Shown here: piece after piece, positions 40,743-51,686 of the stretch
Layout: each line of letters begins with the position of its first letter
How positions within the stretch are numbered: position 1 is the first letter of the stretch
DNA from: Kalaharituber pfeilii
Lineage: Eukaryota > Ascomycota > Pezizomycetes > Pezizales > Pezizaceae
Direction of reading: 5' to 3'
NCBI GenBank assembly: GCA_015179045.1
Contig: WHUZ01000016.1
Span: 248,001-312,000, forward strand
DNA length: 64,000 bases
Translations under genes and position numbers: made by a program
Notes under the pieces: model-generated
The model's input: only the letters and a program-made list of their open reading frames with translations
The model's database searches: none
Told to the model about the DNA's origin: nothing

Positions 40743-41109
40743 ATAAGCCTCGGCAATGTTCAGAGGATGATTTAACGTATTGTTCCATACGGCGGGCTCC
40801 AGTTTGAGACCACTCGAGGGTCATTTGCAATCATAGAAATTTTTTATTGTGGTATCCGGAAAGTGCGCAATATCCCAGTAGCATGCGTTAGAGCGTCTCA
40901 GTTCCTTGCCACAGCCCAGTAGGGGACGTTAAAACAATACGTAGACAAAATCACAGACAAAAATGTCTGACCCCACACACTACTTTCATCAGCCCATATA
41001 CGTACCGCGTCTATATTAACTAAGTAGACCATGCTTCCGTATATACACCTTTCATCTCGTTGACGGGTTACACATTGACCATATCTCACACAGCGAATAG
41101 TTTAGTACC

Positions 41110-42600
41110 ACTGTAGTCTTCTTATGCCACTGAAGGAGGACTTCAGTAAGGAGCAAAAAGTATGTAGTAGAAGCAAAAAGTGGTGGTATGAGGAGCTAGA
41201 AGAGATGAGAAAGAGGTTGGGGCACCTGGGTAGGGGGACAAAGGTATAGGAGCGAGACCTAGGGCTGCAGAGAGGTGTGTGAAATGGAAAGAAGTGAGGA
41301 GGGAAATGACAAGGGAGATTCAGGTAAGGAAGGAAAAGTGCTGGAGGGACTTTGCCACAGAGATGGGAAAACAGGATCCATGGTGGTAGCGAGGCTAGCA
41401 AAGAGAAGAGCTAAAAGGGAAGCTGAAAGAGGCACTGCAAGGCACGAGCTACAAGTCAGCACCTGGTCCAGACGGAGTGACATATATGACATAAAGAGTA
41501 TTAAAGGTTGTAATGAAAACTCTATTGGGAGGAGCTAATAAATCAACTTGTAGGTGAAATGGAGGTAGGCAGGATATCAGAGGAATGGCAACTTAGCAAG
41601 GTCGTAATAATACCTAAGCCTGCAAGGATAAAACGCAGGTTAAGAGGTGGAGAACTATAAACCTCATAAATTGCGTAGTTAAGCTAGGTGAGAAGGTAAT
41701 AGCGAGTGAGCTACAGGCTATAGAGGAGATATTCCATTGACACTAGTATGGTAGGAAGAGAGGAAGAAAATTACACAAGATAGAGGAAGCACTAGCAAAA
41801 GAGCTACCAGACCTTGAGGTAGAAGTACCCTCATACATGGATGATATAAAGGCAGTAATAATCTGGGACTAGAAGAGAGGTAGAGACATGAAGCATCTGA
41901 GAGTGAACTGTGGCAAGAGTTGCAGAGGAAAATGGGGTACCACTGGAAAGAACCAAACATGAGGATATCATGTTCAGTCGAGGAAAGAGGAGGAGGAGGG
42001 AAGTGGAAAATGCAAAGTGGCTTGGAGTCATTTTCGATGCTACCTTAACTTTCAACTCCCATTGGAAATCAAGGATCGAAAAGGCTCGAAAACTACTAGG
42101 AGCTCTCACAGGAATGGGAGGAGGATAGTGGCGTTTGAGCTTGAGAGCTGGAGGCAGCTATACATGGACATGGTAAGCGCAATAGCGATGTGAGGATCAG
42201 AAGGTGGAGGGGGCAGAAAGAGTGGAGAAGAGAGATAGAAAGGCTGCAGTACCAGGCATTAAGAAGGTAACAGATGCAGCGCATGGTACAGCAAAGAAGA
42301 AGGTCAATTGGATCATCGGGGTGAAAAGTACAAAGACAGTAATGGATGCAGCATATGCGAGATTCATAGCAAGAAGCCTGGGGGATCCGGTGGGCTTAGG
42401 GACATATTGGCGGCAGATTTTACAGGGGAAGTAGATGAAGAAGAGATGGGAAGAGACTGGAGAGACTGGGATGTAGGGTGGGCAAAGGAGAAAAGGGATA
42501 GCTTCGAGTCTGTTGCAGGGCGCATGCAGAGGATTGTCAGCTTTATCATACCTGAGGGCATAGATAAGGTGTCATGGAGAATCGCAGCCTAATTCGTTAA
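41110..42600 (+). pseudogene. Second LINE clade (probably D): decayed reverse transcriptase
   Basis: Purine-rich strand. A pre-RT region KWWYEELEEMRKRLGHLGR leads to SAPGPDGVTY (about 41458), then RTINLINCVVKLGEK, an active-site-like PSYMDDIKAV box (about 41835) and ..AKWLGVIFDATLTFNSHW (about 42010-42060), all typical LINE RT order. Many stops and shifts. The composition matches the family D ORF1 at 21-26 kb, so these may be the two ORFs of one clade; not proven. Confidence 0.65.
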
Positions 42601-42724
42601 GGAGGTTCCTAGGGGACAAATACTTAACCCACTTCTTTTCGCATGCCTGACCAGACACTGACAGCCGAAAAATCCAGGGGTTGCCACCGTTATTTTCTAA
42701 AGCCCACTGGCGCCGAGAGTTAAG

Positions 42725-42985
42725 CTGTGGCCGTTATGTCAAACTCTTATTCATGTTTCGATATTTCATTGGGGGAGGAAGACTTAAGGAAACCCCCCAA
42801 GAACGGAGACAGAGACAGAGACACACTGGTGGAGCTACTGGAATGGGCAAGCCGAGAATCAAGACAGGACTTTCTTCATCCTCTATATTTCTTTCTTCTT
42901 CTATATTTCTACTCATCTTCTGACACTTTAAGTTATCCTGTGACACTTTAAGTTATCTCTAACATGTAACTAAACATCGCCTTGT
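42725..42985 (+). mobile_element. LINE 3' end with truncated A tail
   Basis: ORF2 end PKNGDRDRDTLVELLEWAS, then 3' UTR with two copies of GACACTTTAAGTTATC. The tail stops at AAACATCGCC; the rest of the hairpin and poly(A) are missing. Confidence 0.65.
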
Positions 42986-43035
42986 GAAGAGCTGATGTTG
43001 ATACATCGCCTTGTGAAGAGCTGATGTTGATCAGG
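42977..43035 (+). repeat. 29-bp tandem duplication at a truncated tail
   Basis: ACATCGCCTTGTGAAGAGCT and GATGTTGAT occur twice in a row, starting inside the truncated A tail. Confidence 0.85.
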
Positions 43036-43166
43036 AGGTTCAGCCCACCTAGTCAGAGAGGCACGGGAAAGCAGAATAGCCGGGGCCTGGACGTAGCAGT
43101 ACTATGGGTCAAGGGTGACAAGGCGTCGAAGCCAACGAGAGGGCTGACAGGGGGCCAAGATAGGCA

Positions 43167-43662
43167 TGTTGAAAACTGGTATCAAATGGTATAATGCAAC
43201 GTCCAGTCTTTCCACCACGTTCTGTTTCTTCTATTTCTTCTATATCATTCTGTAATGTTCTACCACTTTCTACTACTTTCCAGTTCTCTCATACATCATG
43301 TATTGGCGGAGGTGATGGACTGGGCGGCAGAGTAGACGGAGTGGTGCAGGACACGCTCGATGTTGCGGCGTGGTTTTTTTAACTTTTTCTGTGATGCTAT
43401 ACTCTGTTTATTCGTTGTTATGTATTTAAATCCTCGCCATAGCCTACAAGGCGGCATGCGAGTAATGACAAAAAAAAAAAAAACATCATGTATTCCGCTT
43501 GGTTCTTCTAGATATTTCTAGAGTCATGTGACATCGCATTATATACACGTGACTTGCTTTTTCATTCCTTAATATCTACATTCTCTTTGTACTCGAGAAC
43601 TCGATTATAAATAGGTCTCGAACTTCCTCCTGTAGGTAGGTTGAACTTCAATCAAACAAGCA
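43167..43662 (+). mobile_element. Solo LTR 1 (about 306 bp) with nested LINE
   Basis: TGTTGAAAAC..CAAACAAGCA with 5-bp duplication AGGCA (43162-43166, 43663-43667), which restores the LINE frame when removed. A TTATAAATAG box lies near 43604. TGTTG start suggests Ty1/copia type. Confidence 0.85.
43305..43482 (+). mobile_element. 5'-truncated LINE, family A, young copy
   Basis: 178 bp: the last ORF2 codons (AEVMDWAAE), 3' UTR, hairpin GCCTACAAGGC, poly(A). Perfect 12-bp duplication ACATCATGTATT (43293-43304, 43483-43494). Nearly identical to the ends of the copies at 19.8 and 39.7 kb. Confidence 0.9.
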
Positions 43663-43939
43663 AGGCAGCCTCTTACCATATCAGGACAAGACCGTAACCG
43701 AGGCTGGGATGCGAATAGAGGCGAAGGCCCAGACAGAGAGAGATAGGCTGGGCCTAGGTTACAGGCCGCTGGAACGTCTAGGCGGGCAGGTCACCGCGCT
43801 AGCAGAGGTTCTGGGAGGGAAGAGCCTCAGAGCCTGGCGATACAAGAGAGGTAAGGAAGAGAACCCAGAGTGCAGGTGGTGCGGGGAGAGCGAAGAGGGC
43901 GAGAGAGATCCCCTGACAGAGAATGAAGTGCCCTAATGC

Positions 43940-44306
43940 TGTTGGAGGAAGGACGGAGTCTTAATTGATTGAAGTTCAACCTACGTACAGGAGGAAGTTC
44001 GAGACCTATTTATAATTGAGATCTCGAGCACAAAGAGAATGTAGATACTTCCAAATAATGAATGAAAAAGCCAGTCACGTGAAGTAACGTGAGACTCACA
44101 TGACTTAGAAATATCTAGAAGTATCAAGAGTAAAGAACGTAGAGACAGAAACATCCAGAATACATGATGTATGACAGACGAATACATGATGTATGAGAGA
44201 ACTAGAAAGTAGTAGGAAGTGGTAGAACAGTACGGAATGATATAGAAGATTAGAAGAAACAGAACGTGATGGAAAGACTGGACGTTGCACTATACCATTT
44301 TCAACA
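43940..44306 (-). mobile_element. Solo LTR 2, opposite orientation
   Basis: Same family as LTR 1, inverted; 367 bp, ends TGTTGG and TCAACA on the plus strand. Flanks AATGC (43935-43939) and GATGC (44307-44311) are a 4/5 duplication. Confidence 0.8.
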
Positions 44307-44455
44307 GATGCAAGGCTGACGGAGCCGTTGGAACGGACGGGGCTTTTCCTATGCGGTGACCTTATATCGTACTACTCTTTCATTCCTTATTCTCATATAT
44401 AACTAACCTCGCCATAGCCCAACGGGCAGCATGGGAGTAATAATATAAAAAAAAA

Positions 44456-46400
44456 CCCCAGAAGCTGAAACTAACTACTGTAAATTCAAAATAATAAAAA
44501 TCCACAGAAACTGCCTGAGATACATTTCGTGGCTTTCCCCGTTGGCATCAGGTAGATGCCAGTGTCATTTTTAGCTCCTGGGGGTCACGGCGCCACACCC
44601 CACGATTTTTTCTGCCTTTTCAAAACCGCGTAAAAAGTGATACTTTCCTAGGCAATCCTCTGTCCTCCCAATAATCGCTGTTACGGGATCCTCATGTTTC
44701 ACACGAGACTATACCTCAAGCATTCGAGCTTAACAAAGCACCGCCTACCTGTGCAGAATCTCTCTACATAAGGATGAATTCGCAGTGAACAAACAAGACG
44801 CTACGCTTTATCAACACTATGATACTGTTCCTATGTATAGCACTCGGTTTACTGGTTACTGGGAAGGAGACTTGGGCTTCCTGCCAGAAGCCACGGCCGT
44901 GTACGTAGCTTTCTTCTCGCATGCACGTTAGCTGTGCCCTGTCATAGTCCTGCAAAGGAGTATCTGATGTACAAACGCACACAAAAACGAAAAACTCGTT
45001 TTCTGGGTTTCCATGGGCCAGTCAAACTCACAGCATTAGAGTGTAAGATAGTAAGGGTTTAGATCTGGCCTGTTGATGCTTAATGTAGGTGTAGAGCTAT
45101 AAAACGCCCGGTACAGGTGTACAACTTTAATTGAGAGCACGATAGGTATACACCTATGCTAGCACATCAAGGCCACCGAAGCAGATTCACATCCACTGTT
45201 ATCCTTTCACATCAGAATATACCATGCGGGACAAAGCACTACTCTCAATGCTCGGTAAAGTACTGAACCGGATCCTGAAGAATGAGGACTGACCTCAGCT
45301 GGTTAGCCAAGCTCTTAAAACGTCCAGCATGTCCTGGCATTTGTAGTATCTCAATCCATGCTAGACCTCAGTTGAGCCTCATGTCGTCCCCAATTGTACG
45401 CTTTCGGCAGGCTTGAACCTAAATTTGCGAAACTTACTCCTTTAGAGTGCAAGTTTGGGGTTGAAAGAAGTATGTACCCATCGGTAGTTACCATCCTTCC
45501 ATCGAAATGCATCATTGTGTTGACCCTCCGCCAGGAAGAGACATTCATGCCACCATAACAAGTACATATCAATGGGCCGTATCTTCAAGCACACCTAACT
45601 CCAGGTCACGCACTGGAGCAAGCCAAACCCTGTCATGTTTGCACGCCTCATTCATACAGTCATTTGTCACTGTGAGCGAGTAGTTCATGTATGGTTTTGT
45701 CGACAGTCAGGGCGCAAAGTTGATCAAATCAGTTTATGCCCAATCAATTTAGGCCTACCACAGTCCGCGGTCCAAATAGTGACGTTTTCGCCGGCGTCGG
45801 CTTTGGGTTCCGGTTCTTCTGTAATCGTACGCCGCTACCAGAGACACCCAACTACGAACATTATATATCACTCTTCTCACTAATTGCTCTATATTTTTCA
45901 CTAGCAGGGTCGACACAACTAAGACCGAACACCCGCGTGCAGTTTTTTTTTTTTTGCCAGTTTCGTGAGGGGTAATGCATGCCAAGATCACGCATGATTC
46001 GTCCATTATAGGGAAGAGATCACCGCTACACGGAGCTAGAGACTTCCGTTCCCTGAAATAGGGACCCTCCATTTCTAAACCTGCAACTCGGCAAAAGGTC
46101 ATCGGAACAACATTCTGCATCGTTACGTAGTTGTTGACCACTCGGACGAGCCCCGAAGATAGGGTACGGTGGTATCATAAGTAATCACCAGTGGGAGGCC
46201 CATACGTATCGCTCAATGAACACTTGTACACCATTCGTCGCTGGCGTTGAGGCTGAATCCGTTCTATTCGTGCTTGGCAATAACGCCATTCACCCGTGGT
46301 CCTATTCAACCGTAGCTCCCCATGGTGACTCAACCCACGTAACAATTTGGCTGCATTATTTATGTGGAAGCTCACCAATACTAATGCACCGATAGATATG
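44456..46400. other. No gene supported
   Basis: Unique-looking sequence with scattered short frames (the longest, 45755-46141 on the minus strand, has no recognisable domain). No repeat family recognised. Confidence 0.4.
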
Positions 46401-46404
46401 GATA

Positions 46405-46515
46405 GTGGGTTTGTAATCTTTTTCTTTTGTTTTTGGGGGGGTGGGGCCACCAAACCCGCATATAGGCTACCAGCTTATGGCAGGGGCCCTTACACCCGGG
46501 TCAGGCTAGTTGTCT
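46405..46515 (-). mobile_element. C-type tail fragment
   Basis: Plus strand AACCCGCATATAGGCTACCA, GCTTATGGCAGGGGCCC and ACCCGGGTCAGG after a T/G-rich run. Related to 55745-55825 and 12012-12092. No duplication recognised. Confidence 0.5.
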
Positions 46516-47849
46516 ATCTTCTCTACATACGACAAACTGTTTCTCAACCTCCCCGGCTCTGCTACTATCCCCCAATCGAGGCTAGCGAACCAACACTCTA
46601 CTCCATCCAACTTTAACCAGTTCTTCCCTAAGTGCTCCCAGCGCTGCAGGTGACCAATACCACTCCTCATTTGTCCTTGTGAGCCGCTGCAGCTCACTGC
46701 AGCCAATTACACTTGTTTCACACTCTACTCCACTCTGCATATACAGCAAACCTCCTCCTCCTCCTCGTGGCAGATCCTCCTCCTTGCACATCGTCCTCCT
46801 CCACGTGCTCCAACCTTCAGGCTCCTAGGTTGTCATAAATCACGTTCTCAATGATTCCAGCGGCCCCAAAGATGTGTTCTAGCCAACTTCTGACCGTATC
46901 CAGACATAAAAAATGGTATTTCTGGAAGATTTAACCCACAAGTACTAGTATCTATCAGAGCTCTACTATATCGTATAGACCTGATTAGATAACACTAAAC
47001 GGCCTCAAGCACCTTCCTACCTTATCTACAGCATGAGACATTCGTGAATGATATTGAGTTTCCACATATGGAGCGATCTGTGTCGCGGTCCATTCATGTA
47101 TTCTGATTCTATTGTGCATTCACAATCTTGTATGACCATGCTCAAGGCGAATGCTGCAAAGCCCACCCACCAAACTGATCGGTATCCCAGTGCAATGTCC
47201 GGGCTATATTCTCCCGCTAGAGATCTGAAGTAAACCTTGCGGAGTAAGAATATTGCAGCCCGCATCAAAATTCCAATTGATTGTTCACTCGCAGAAGCTC
47301 TGACTACAATCCTCCCATGAATCACTGTCCTCGAGTTCAAACTCAACAGGATGCACCTGAGCAATAGCACTGATTCATCAGCTTGGACAAGTGTGCACAT
47401 CCATGACACGCTTGCCGGCGCTCAAGTACAGTTCTGCCTCTTTGACTTGGAGCTTAGTGTTACAGAACTCACTCACAGTGCGTGCCCTCTGGCCCTAACA
47501 ACTATTAATACCTAGCCCTCAATCGTCCCACATATGTCCATATACGTGTGAGCACCTGCATTACCACATACCGGACCGTCAAACAAGTTTCCTTCCCCCT
47601 CGTGATTGATCTCTTAGACTACCTATTCCCCCACCACCCTCCAATTCCTCTTGCCCAGCCGCGACTACTTGTATAAACCACCATACGAACAGTACGTACC
47701 CTCAACCCCACTGGACTTCCAAATCCTATCATTTATCCCCTTCATACGAAACCGACGTGCAAGCAGACACATCTCCAACACCAACTCGCAGAAGCTGATG
47801 AAATCGGTGGAAAGCTAAGAGAGGAAGCTCATGAGCTGACAGAGAGTGT
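46516..47849. other. No gene assigned
   Basis: A 127-codon minus frame (47409-47026) contains a hydrophobic stretch (YRSVWWVGFAAFALSMVI) that could be a membrane segment of a gene fragment. I cannot name it and see no clear exon structure. Confidence 0.3.
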
Positions 47850-48960
47850 TTATCTTTATTTTTAATATATAATATATAATACTGATAAATATATTTAGTA
47901 TTTATATTCTATTTAAGTAAATTAAGATTAAGTTAGATTAAGTTAATAAGTAATAAGATTAAACTAGTTTATTATACTATAAAATATACTTAACTTAGTT
48001 ACTAAATAAGTTAGTATAAGATATATATATAGTATAACTAAGTTAAGTAATAATATACAACTACTACTTAGTTTCTAAGTAAGTTTAAAGTAGAGTTAGA
48101 GAAATTTTATTAAGACTTATATTAACTCAACTAATACTAATACAAATACTATATCTAATTCTCCTAGTATATAGCTAAAACTATAAACTTAAACAATATC
48201 TTCAATAAACTTATTCAATTACTTTAGTATATAGTTAGAAACTCAAGGTTTTACTTACTTTACTATATAGCTAGAGCAGAGGCATAGGAGATATCGGGCA
48301 GAAGCATAGAAGACATCATGGTATCTTAAGCTTTTAACCTGTTTTCTCTTGGGAAGAGGAGGAAGACCTGTTACGGAGCTTAGTGGAGATGTTGAGAGAG
48401 ACAGCATAGAGCAGTAGTACTTTATAGTTTAGTTTCTTCTAATGTCGTTATTTTCTTTCTAGCAACTTCTTGTTCCTCATTTATGTATCTAAGACATCGC
48501 CATAGCCTACAGGGCGGTATGCGGTTAATGATATAAAAAAAAAAAATAAAAATAAAAGACATCGTGGTATGAGCAGGGACGTAGAAGAACTTATATAAAT
48601 AGATAGCAGAACAACAGAGACTTTTCTTTAATATCTTTTCTTTTCTTCTTATATATAACTATTCTCGCCATAGCTCTTAGAGTAGTATATGAGTAATAAT
48701 ATAAAAAAAAAAAAAATAAATTATTATATAGCCAAAACTATAGACTCAAATAATATTCACTACAAACTTCTTTAATTACTCTAATATATAGCCAAAAACT
48801 TAAGGTTTTACTTACTCTAGTATATAGCTAAAAACATAGACCTACTTAAATAACCTCTACTACAAACTTATTTACTTACTCTAGTACATAGCCAAAACTA
48901 TAAACCCGAACAACTTCCACTACAAACTTGTCTACTTCCCCTCGTATCTATTCATTAAAA
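47850..48960. repeat. AT-rich block with decayed LINE tails
   Basis: Long TA-rich sequence full of AAGTTA, TAGTATATAG and TAAACTTA words. It encloses a LINE 3' end at 48325-48556 (duplication AGACATCATGGTAT/AGACATCGTGGTAT, tail hairpin GCCTACAGGGC) and a second tail near 48660-48715 in which the usual GGGCGGCATGCG has become GAGTAGTATATG, all C-to-T or G-to-A changes. Consistent with RIP. Confidence 0.65.
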
Positions 48961-48988
48961 CTAACACAGTAAACATCACACCACGCAC

Positions 48989-49025
48989 ACACACACACAC
49001 GCACACACACACACACACACACACA
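48989..49025. repeat. CA dinucleotide repeat
   Basis: About 18 CA units with one G interruption. A short TA run follows at 49145-49160. Confidence 0.95.
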
Positions 49026-49464
49026 TATCACAAATCATCTCCACCGCAACCAAAACCCATCTTCCTCAATGCAACACACATCTTCTTTTTTATTTCTTCT
49101 CTCAAAATCAATACAATCAACACAAACCTCAAACGAAATCGAAATATATATATATATATACGTACACTAATTTCACTAAACGTCAATGCTACACTACAAA
49201 CTCACTGTATGTAAAAAAAAAAAAAAAAAAAACATCCCAAACACGTAACGCGAAAACACAACAAACTGAAACACACCCTCGCAACCACACACAGTACAAA
49301 AAAAAAAAAAAAAAACCCCATTACCAAACTTTACATCTTCCACTTCCCCACCACAGAGAAAACAAAAATGAAACCCAAGCACTGCCCACCGCATCGCAAC
49401 AATACCACGCTCAAGACGGATATCCATATTCAACTAAACCAAACCTTCTTAGCCCCCACACGTC

Positions 49465-50561
49465 CTATATTTCCCACCAATACCTGTCCTCTCTGACCAA
49501 CTCGCTCATACCGTCCATACATTGCTCCTCCACCTTGGTATCTATTTTCATATCAACATCCTCGTCCTGCCACATCTCCCGCCATAGCACTGCCTTCCTA
49601 TGCCTTCCCCTCCTTTCCACGTCCGTCTCCCTAGCCAATGACTCTCTGTACGCCCGTGGAAGAGGAGGTGGTGGTATGCTGGTTGCCGGGACGGCTCCCT
49701 CATCTGGAGGCTGAAGATACATTGGCACTGGTTGTGCCGGCGTGGAATCGGGCATCCGTGTTGGTGACGACTTGGCAGTAAAAACATCGGGTATGGACGC
49801 TTCAGAATTTTTCTTCTTTAGTTTAACCTTATGAACTGGTGCATTGACACCAAACCCTAGCACGTCCCGTTCCAGCCAGACACCAATCGTGTCTCCCTCA
49901 CCGGCCAGAGGAGCCTTTCCACCGCTGCCCAGGCCCCTTTTGAGGTGCCTCGGCAAGTTATTTGGCTCCAAGCCGACCAACTCCCCTAACCGCTTCGCTT
50001 TTTCCAGCCACAACCTCGTCAGGCCCTTCATCAGCCCATCCAGTTCCCACCTTTCCCATTTGACATTCCTCGTTCCCTCGCCATGCTGAAACAGTACCGG
50101 AGAAGCAGTAGAACTCTTAGTACCCTTGCTACCCGCCCCTTTTCCCGCATTCCCCGTACCTACAACCTGCACAAAGACCACCCTTTTCCTGTCCTCCTTC
50201 TTCTGTACCCGTCCAGGTTTCCCCACGCAAAGGTGAACCTGAAACCCTTCTCGGACATCATCCGAGCGTGCATTGTTCGCGCCGTCTCCTTTAACTTCGT
50301 CAGAGAGCAGCATGCTGTTTCCGACGGCGTTCTCTTTATTCTTTTCGGGGTATTGACAGGGAGAAAGGCCCAGACGAAGCTAAGTGTGTACGTGTGGTTG
50401 GTTATGGGGTTCAAAAACGTGATTGCTTTGACAAGCGGACGACCGGAAAACTCGACACCTATGCCGAGCGGTGGGGTGGTGAGAGATTTCTCGCGTTCCT
50501 GTAACCTAATCGTTAACACCGTGAACAAGCTCGCTGGTGCAAGGTACTTACTCCGCTCCAA
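49465..50561 (-). CDS. Unrecognised multi-exon gene, 3' part
   Basis: Two overlapping minus frames probably represent exons of one gene. The upstream frame (50505-50300) reads REKSLTTPPLGIGVEFSGRP..TLSFVWAFLPVN. The downstream frame (about 50313-49465) reads DDVREGFQVHLCVGKPGRV..VVFVQVVGTGNAGKG..LDGLMKGLTRLWLEKAKRLG and a Pro-rich segment, ending VREDRYWWEI with stop at 49465. A GTAAGT donor at about 50550 and TTACAG acceptor just below mark a likely intron. I do not recognise the product; Trp and charged residues near the C-terminus look conserved in style. Balanced codon use and high GC against the AT-rich block to the left support a host gene. Exon boundaries need transcripts. Confidence 0.5.
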
Positions 50562-51198
50562 TAAACCCTGTCCACCACCAAGCGGCCCAGCACTCCGACT
50601 CCTACTCCCAACGCGGAGCCATTATTCCCACCTTCAGAAATCAGCTTCCTCACCTCCATCGTCGCCTCCAACAACGGATCCACAACCCTCCTCACCTCCA
50701 CGATCCCCCCCGGCTGGAACCCCCCTGCCCATCCCCACTCCCCACTCCATGTCCTGATGCATAGCTTGCCATCATCGACCCCAGTCCCGGTATCACCATG
50801 CTTCCTCCACTCCCAAACATCGGTACGATGTCCCCCTTGCGTCCAAGATACAATTTCTGTTCTGCAATGCTCGCTTTCCCAGTCGGAGGTCCCATAATTC
50901 CCGCACCAGTTGGAGTCACAGTTTGCACAATGGAGAAGATACTCGTACTGCCGGGTTGCATACCTTTCTCATTAGGGCCACCTTGTGTAATCCGGATTGC
51001 CTCGGTTCGGACCTGCTTGCGCTGTGCAAATGTCTCGAATCTGCTTTTCCGCGTTCCCGATGAAGCCACCGGGTGAGCGAACAAAGATTTACCAGGTATC
51101 ACATCGTCATCAGACGAAAGTTCCACATCCGAAGTCACAAAGGGGACAGGCAACTCCGGGTATGTTAGTGTAGATAAATCAGGCACTGTGTACTTCAC
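50513..51198 (-). CDS. Unrecognised coding segment, probably an upstream exon of the same gene
   Basis: Reads LSTLTYPELPVPFVTSDVEL, SRFETFAQRKQVRTEAIRIT, TSIFSIVQTVTPTGAGIMGP, AEQKLYLGRKGDIVPMFGSG, then a Gly/Ser-rich end. A second frame (50701-50530) continues RRVVDPLLEATMEVRKLISE..VLGRLVVDRVYWSG up to the donor at about 50550. The first codon in this frame is GTG, so the true start is upstream or through an intron. Function unknown. Confidence 0.5.
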
Positions 51199-51686
51199 CT
51201 GAGCCGCTGCGAGTCGCTGAGGCGCGTTCGGAGCCCTGAACCACCGATTGGCGTTCCACTGCCAGAAGTAGACAGATTATGACCACCTACTCCGGTGCCG
51301 CCACGGCTCCCAGGCCGCGAAACGCCCCCACCTTTGGTAGGAGGGCCGTAGTCGAGGTCGTTTGGGTCGTCAGTCATTGCCGCATCTTGTATATTTGCCC
51401 ATGAGGTCCGTCGCGAGGGTCGGTTTCTGGAGGCCATATTCGTCACATACTTCAGGATGCCTAGAGTGTCTTCGGTACTCTTGCCCTTGCTCGGTTTGCT
51501 CGTGTCTTTTGACTTTTTCTTCTTCAAATTCTTCTTCTTCGCTTTCCTGAATGTGCCAGACCTGTTATCCTTTGCACCATCCGCTTGCGCCCTATTAGTG
51601 ATTGCACGTTGTTTCGCCTTTTTTTCCCTTATAGGCCTTCGGGACTTTGGCCCCTTGACTGCTCCACCTTTCCACGGTTCCACCAC
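51195..51686 (-). CDS. Lys-rich coding segment, gene boundaries unresolved
   Basis: MVEPWKGG.. with a strongly basic stretch (FRKAKKKNLKKKKSKDTSK, nuclear-localisation-like), then YVTNMASRNRPSRRTSWANI and a Gly/Ser-rich tail. It overlaps the end of the 766-codon frame by about 58 nt and the next frame by 4 nt, which suggests spliced exons or a frameshift in one larger gene. Not recognised. Confidence 0.45.
   Translation of the reverse strand: MVEPWKGGAVKGPKSRRPIREKKAKQRAITNRAQADGAKDNRSGTFRKAKKKNLKKKKSKDTSKPSKGKSTEDTLGILKYVTNMASRNRPSRRTSWANIQDAAMTDDPNDLDYGPPTKGGGVSRPGSRGGTGVGGHNLSTSGSGTPIGGSGLRTRLSDSQRLR

Larger units (their letters stand above)
32254..40888. mobile_element. TA-flanked element with long inverted repeats, filled with insertions
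   Basis: The left end ACGCACGCTACCGCGATATT and the complement of the right end ACGCATGCTACTGGGATATT are both followed by GCGCACTTTC. TA flanks are at 32252-32253 and 40889-40890. Homology between the two ends continues inward for over 150 bp (ATGACCCTC.., GAGCC.., GTTAAAT.., CTTATTT) once the LINE at 32329-32546 is removed. The CGGGATATTGCGCA word also occurs in the pogo inverted repeats at 13764. Either one long-inverted-repeat pogo-like element swollen by nested insertions, or two copies in opposite orientation. Confidence 0.55.
43036..44455 (+). pseudogene. LINE family A fragment split by two solo LTRs
   Basis: VAVLWVKG..AKIG (43095-43166) is rejoined after LTR 1 to SLLPYQDKTVTEAGMRIEAK, RPLERLGGQ..LGGKSLRAWRY and the finger NPECRWCGE (about 43866-43890). 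LTR 2 follows at 43940. The remaining 3' UTR ends in an A tail with hairpin GCCCAACGGGC (44417) and short poly(A). Confidence 0.75.

Noticed and set aside
43167..44306. A single element with long terminal inverted repeats
   Set aside because: Each LTR has its own 5-bp flank (AGGCA; AATGC/GATGC), and the sequence between them is LINE coding sequence in frame with that outside.
47026..47409. A membrane protein gene on the minus strand
   Set aside because: One hydrophobic stretch only, no family pattern and no exon context; left as unassigned sequence.
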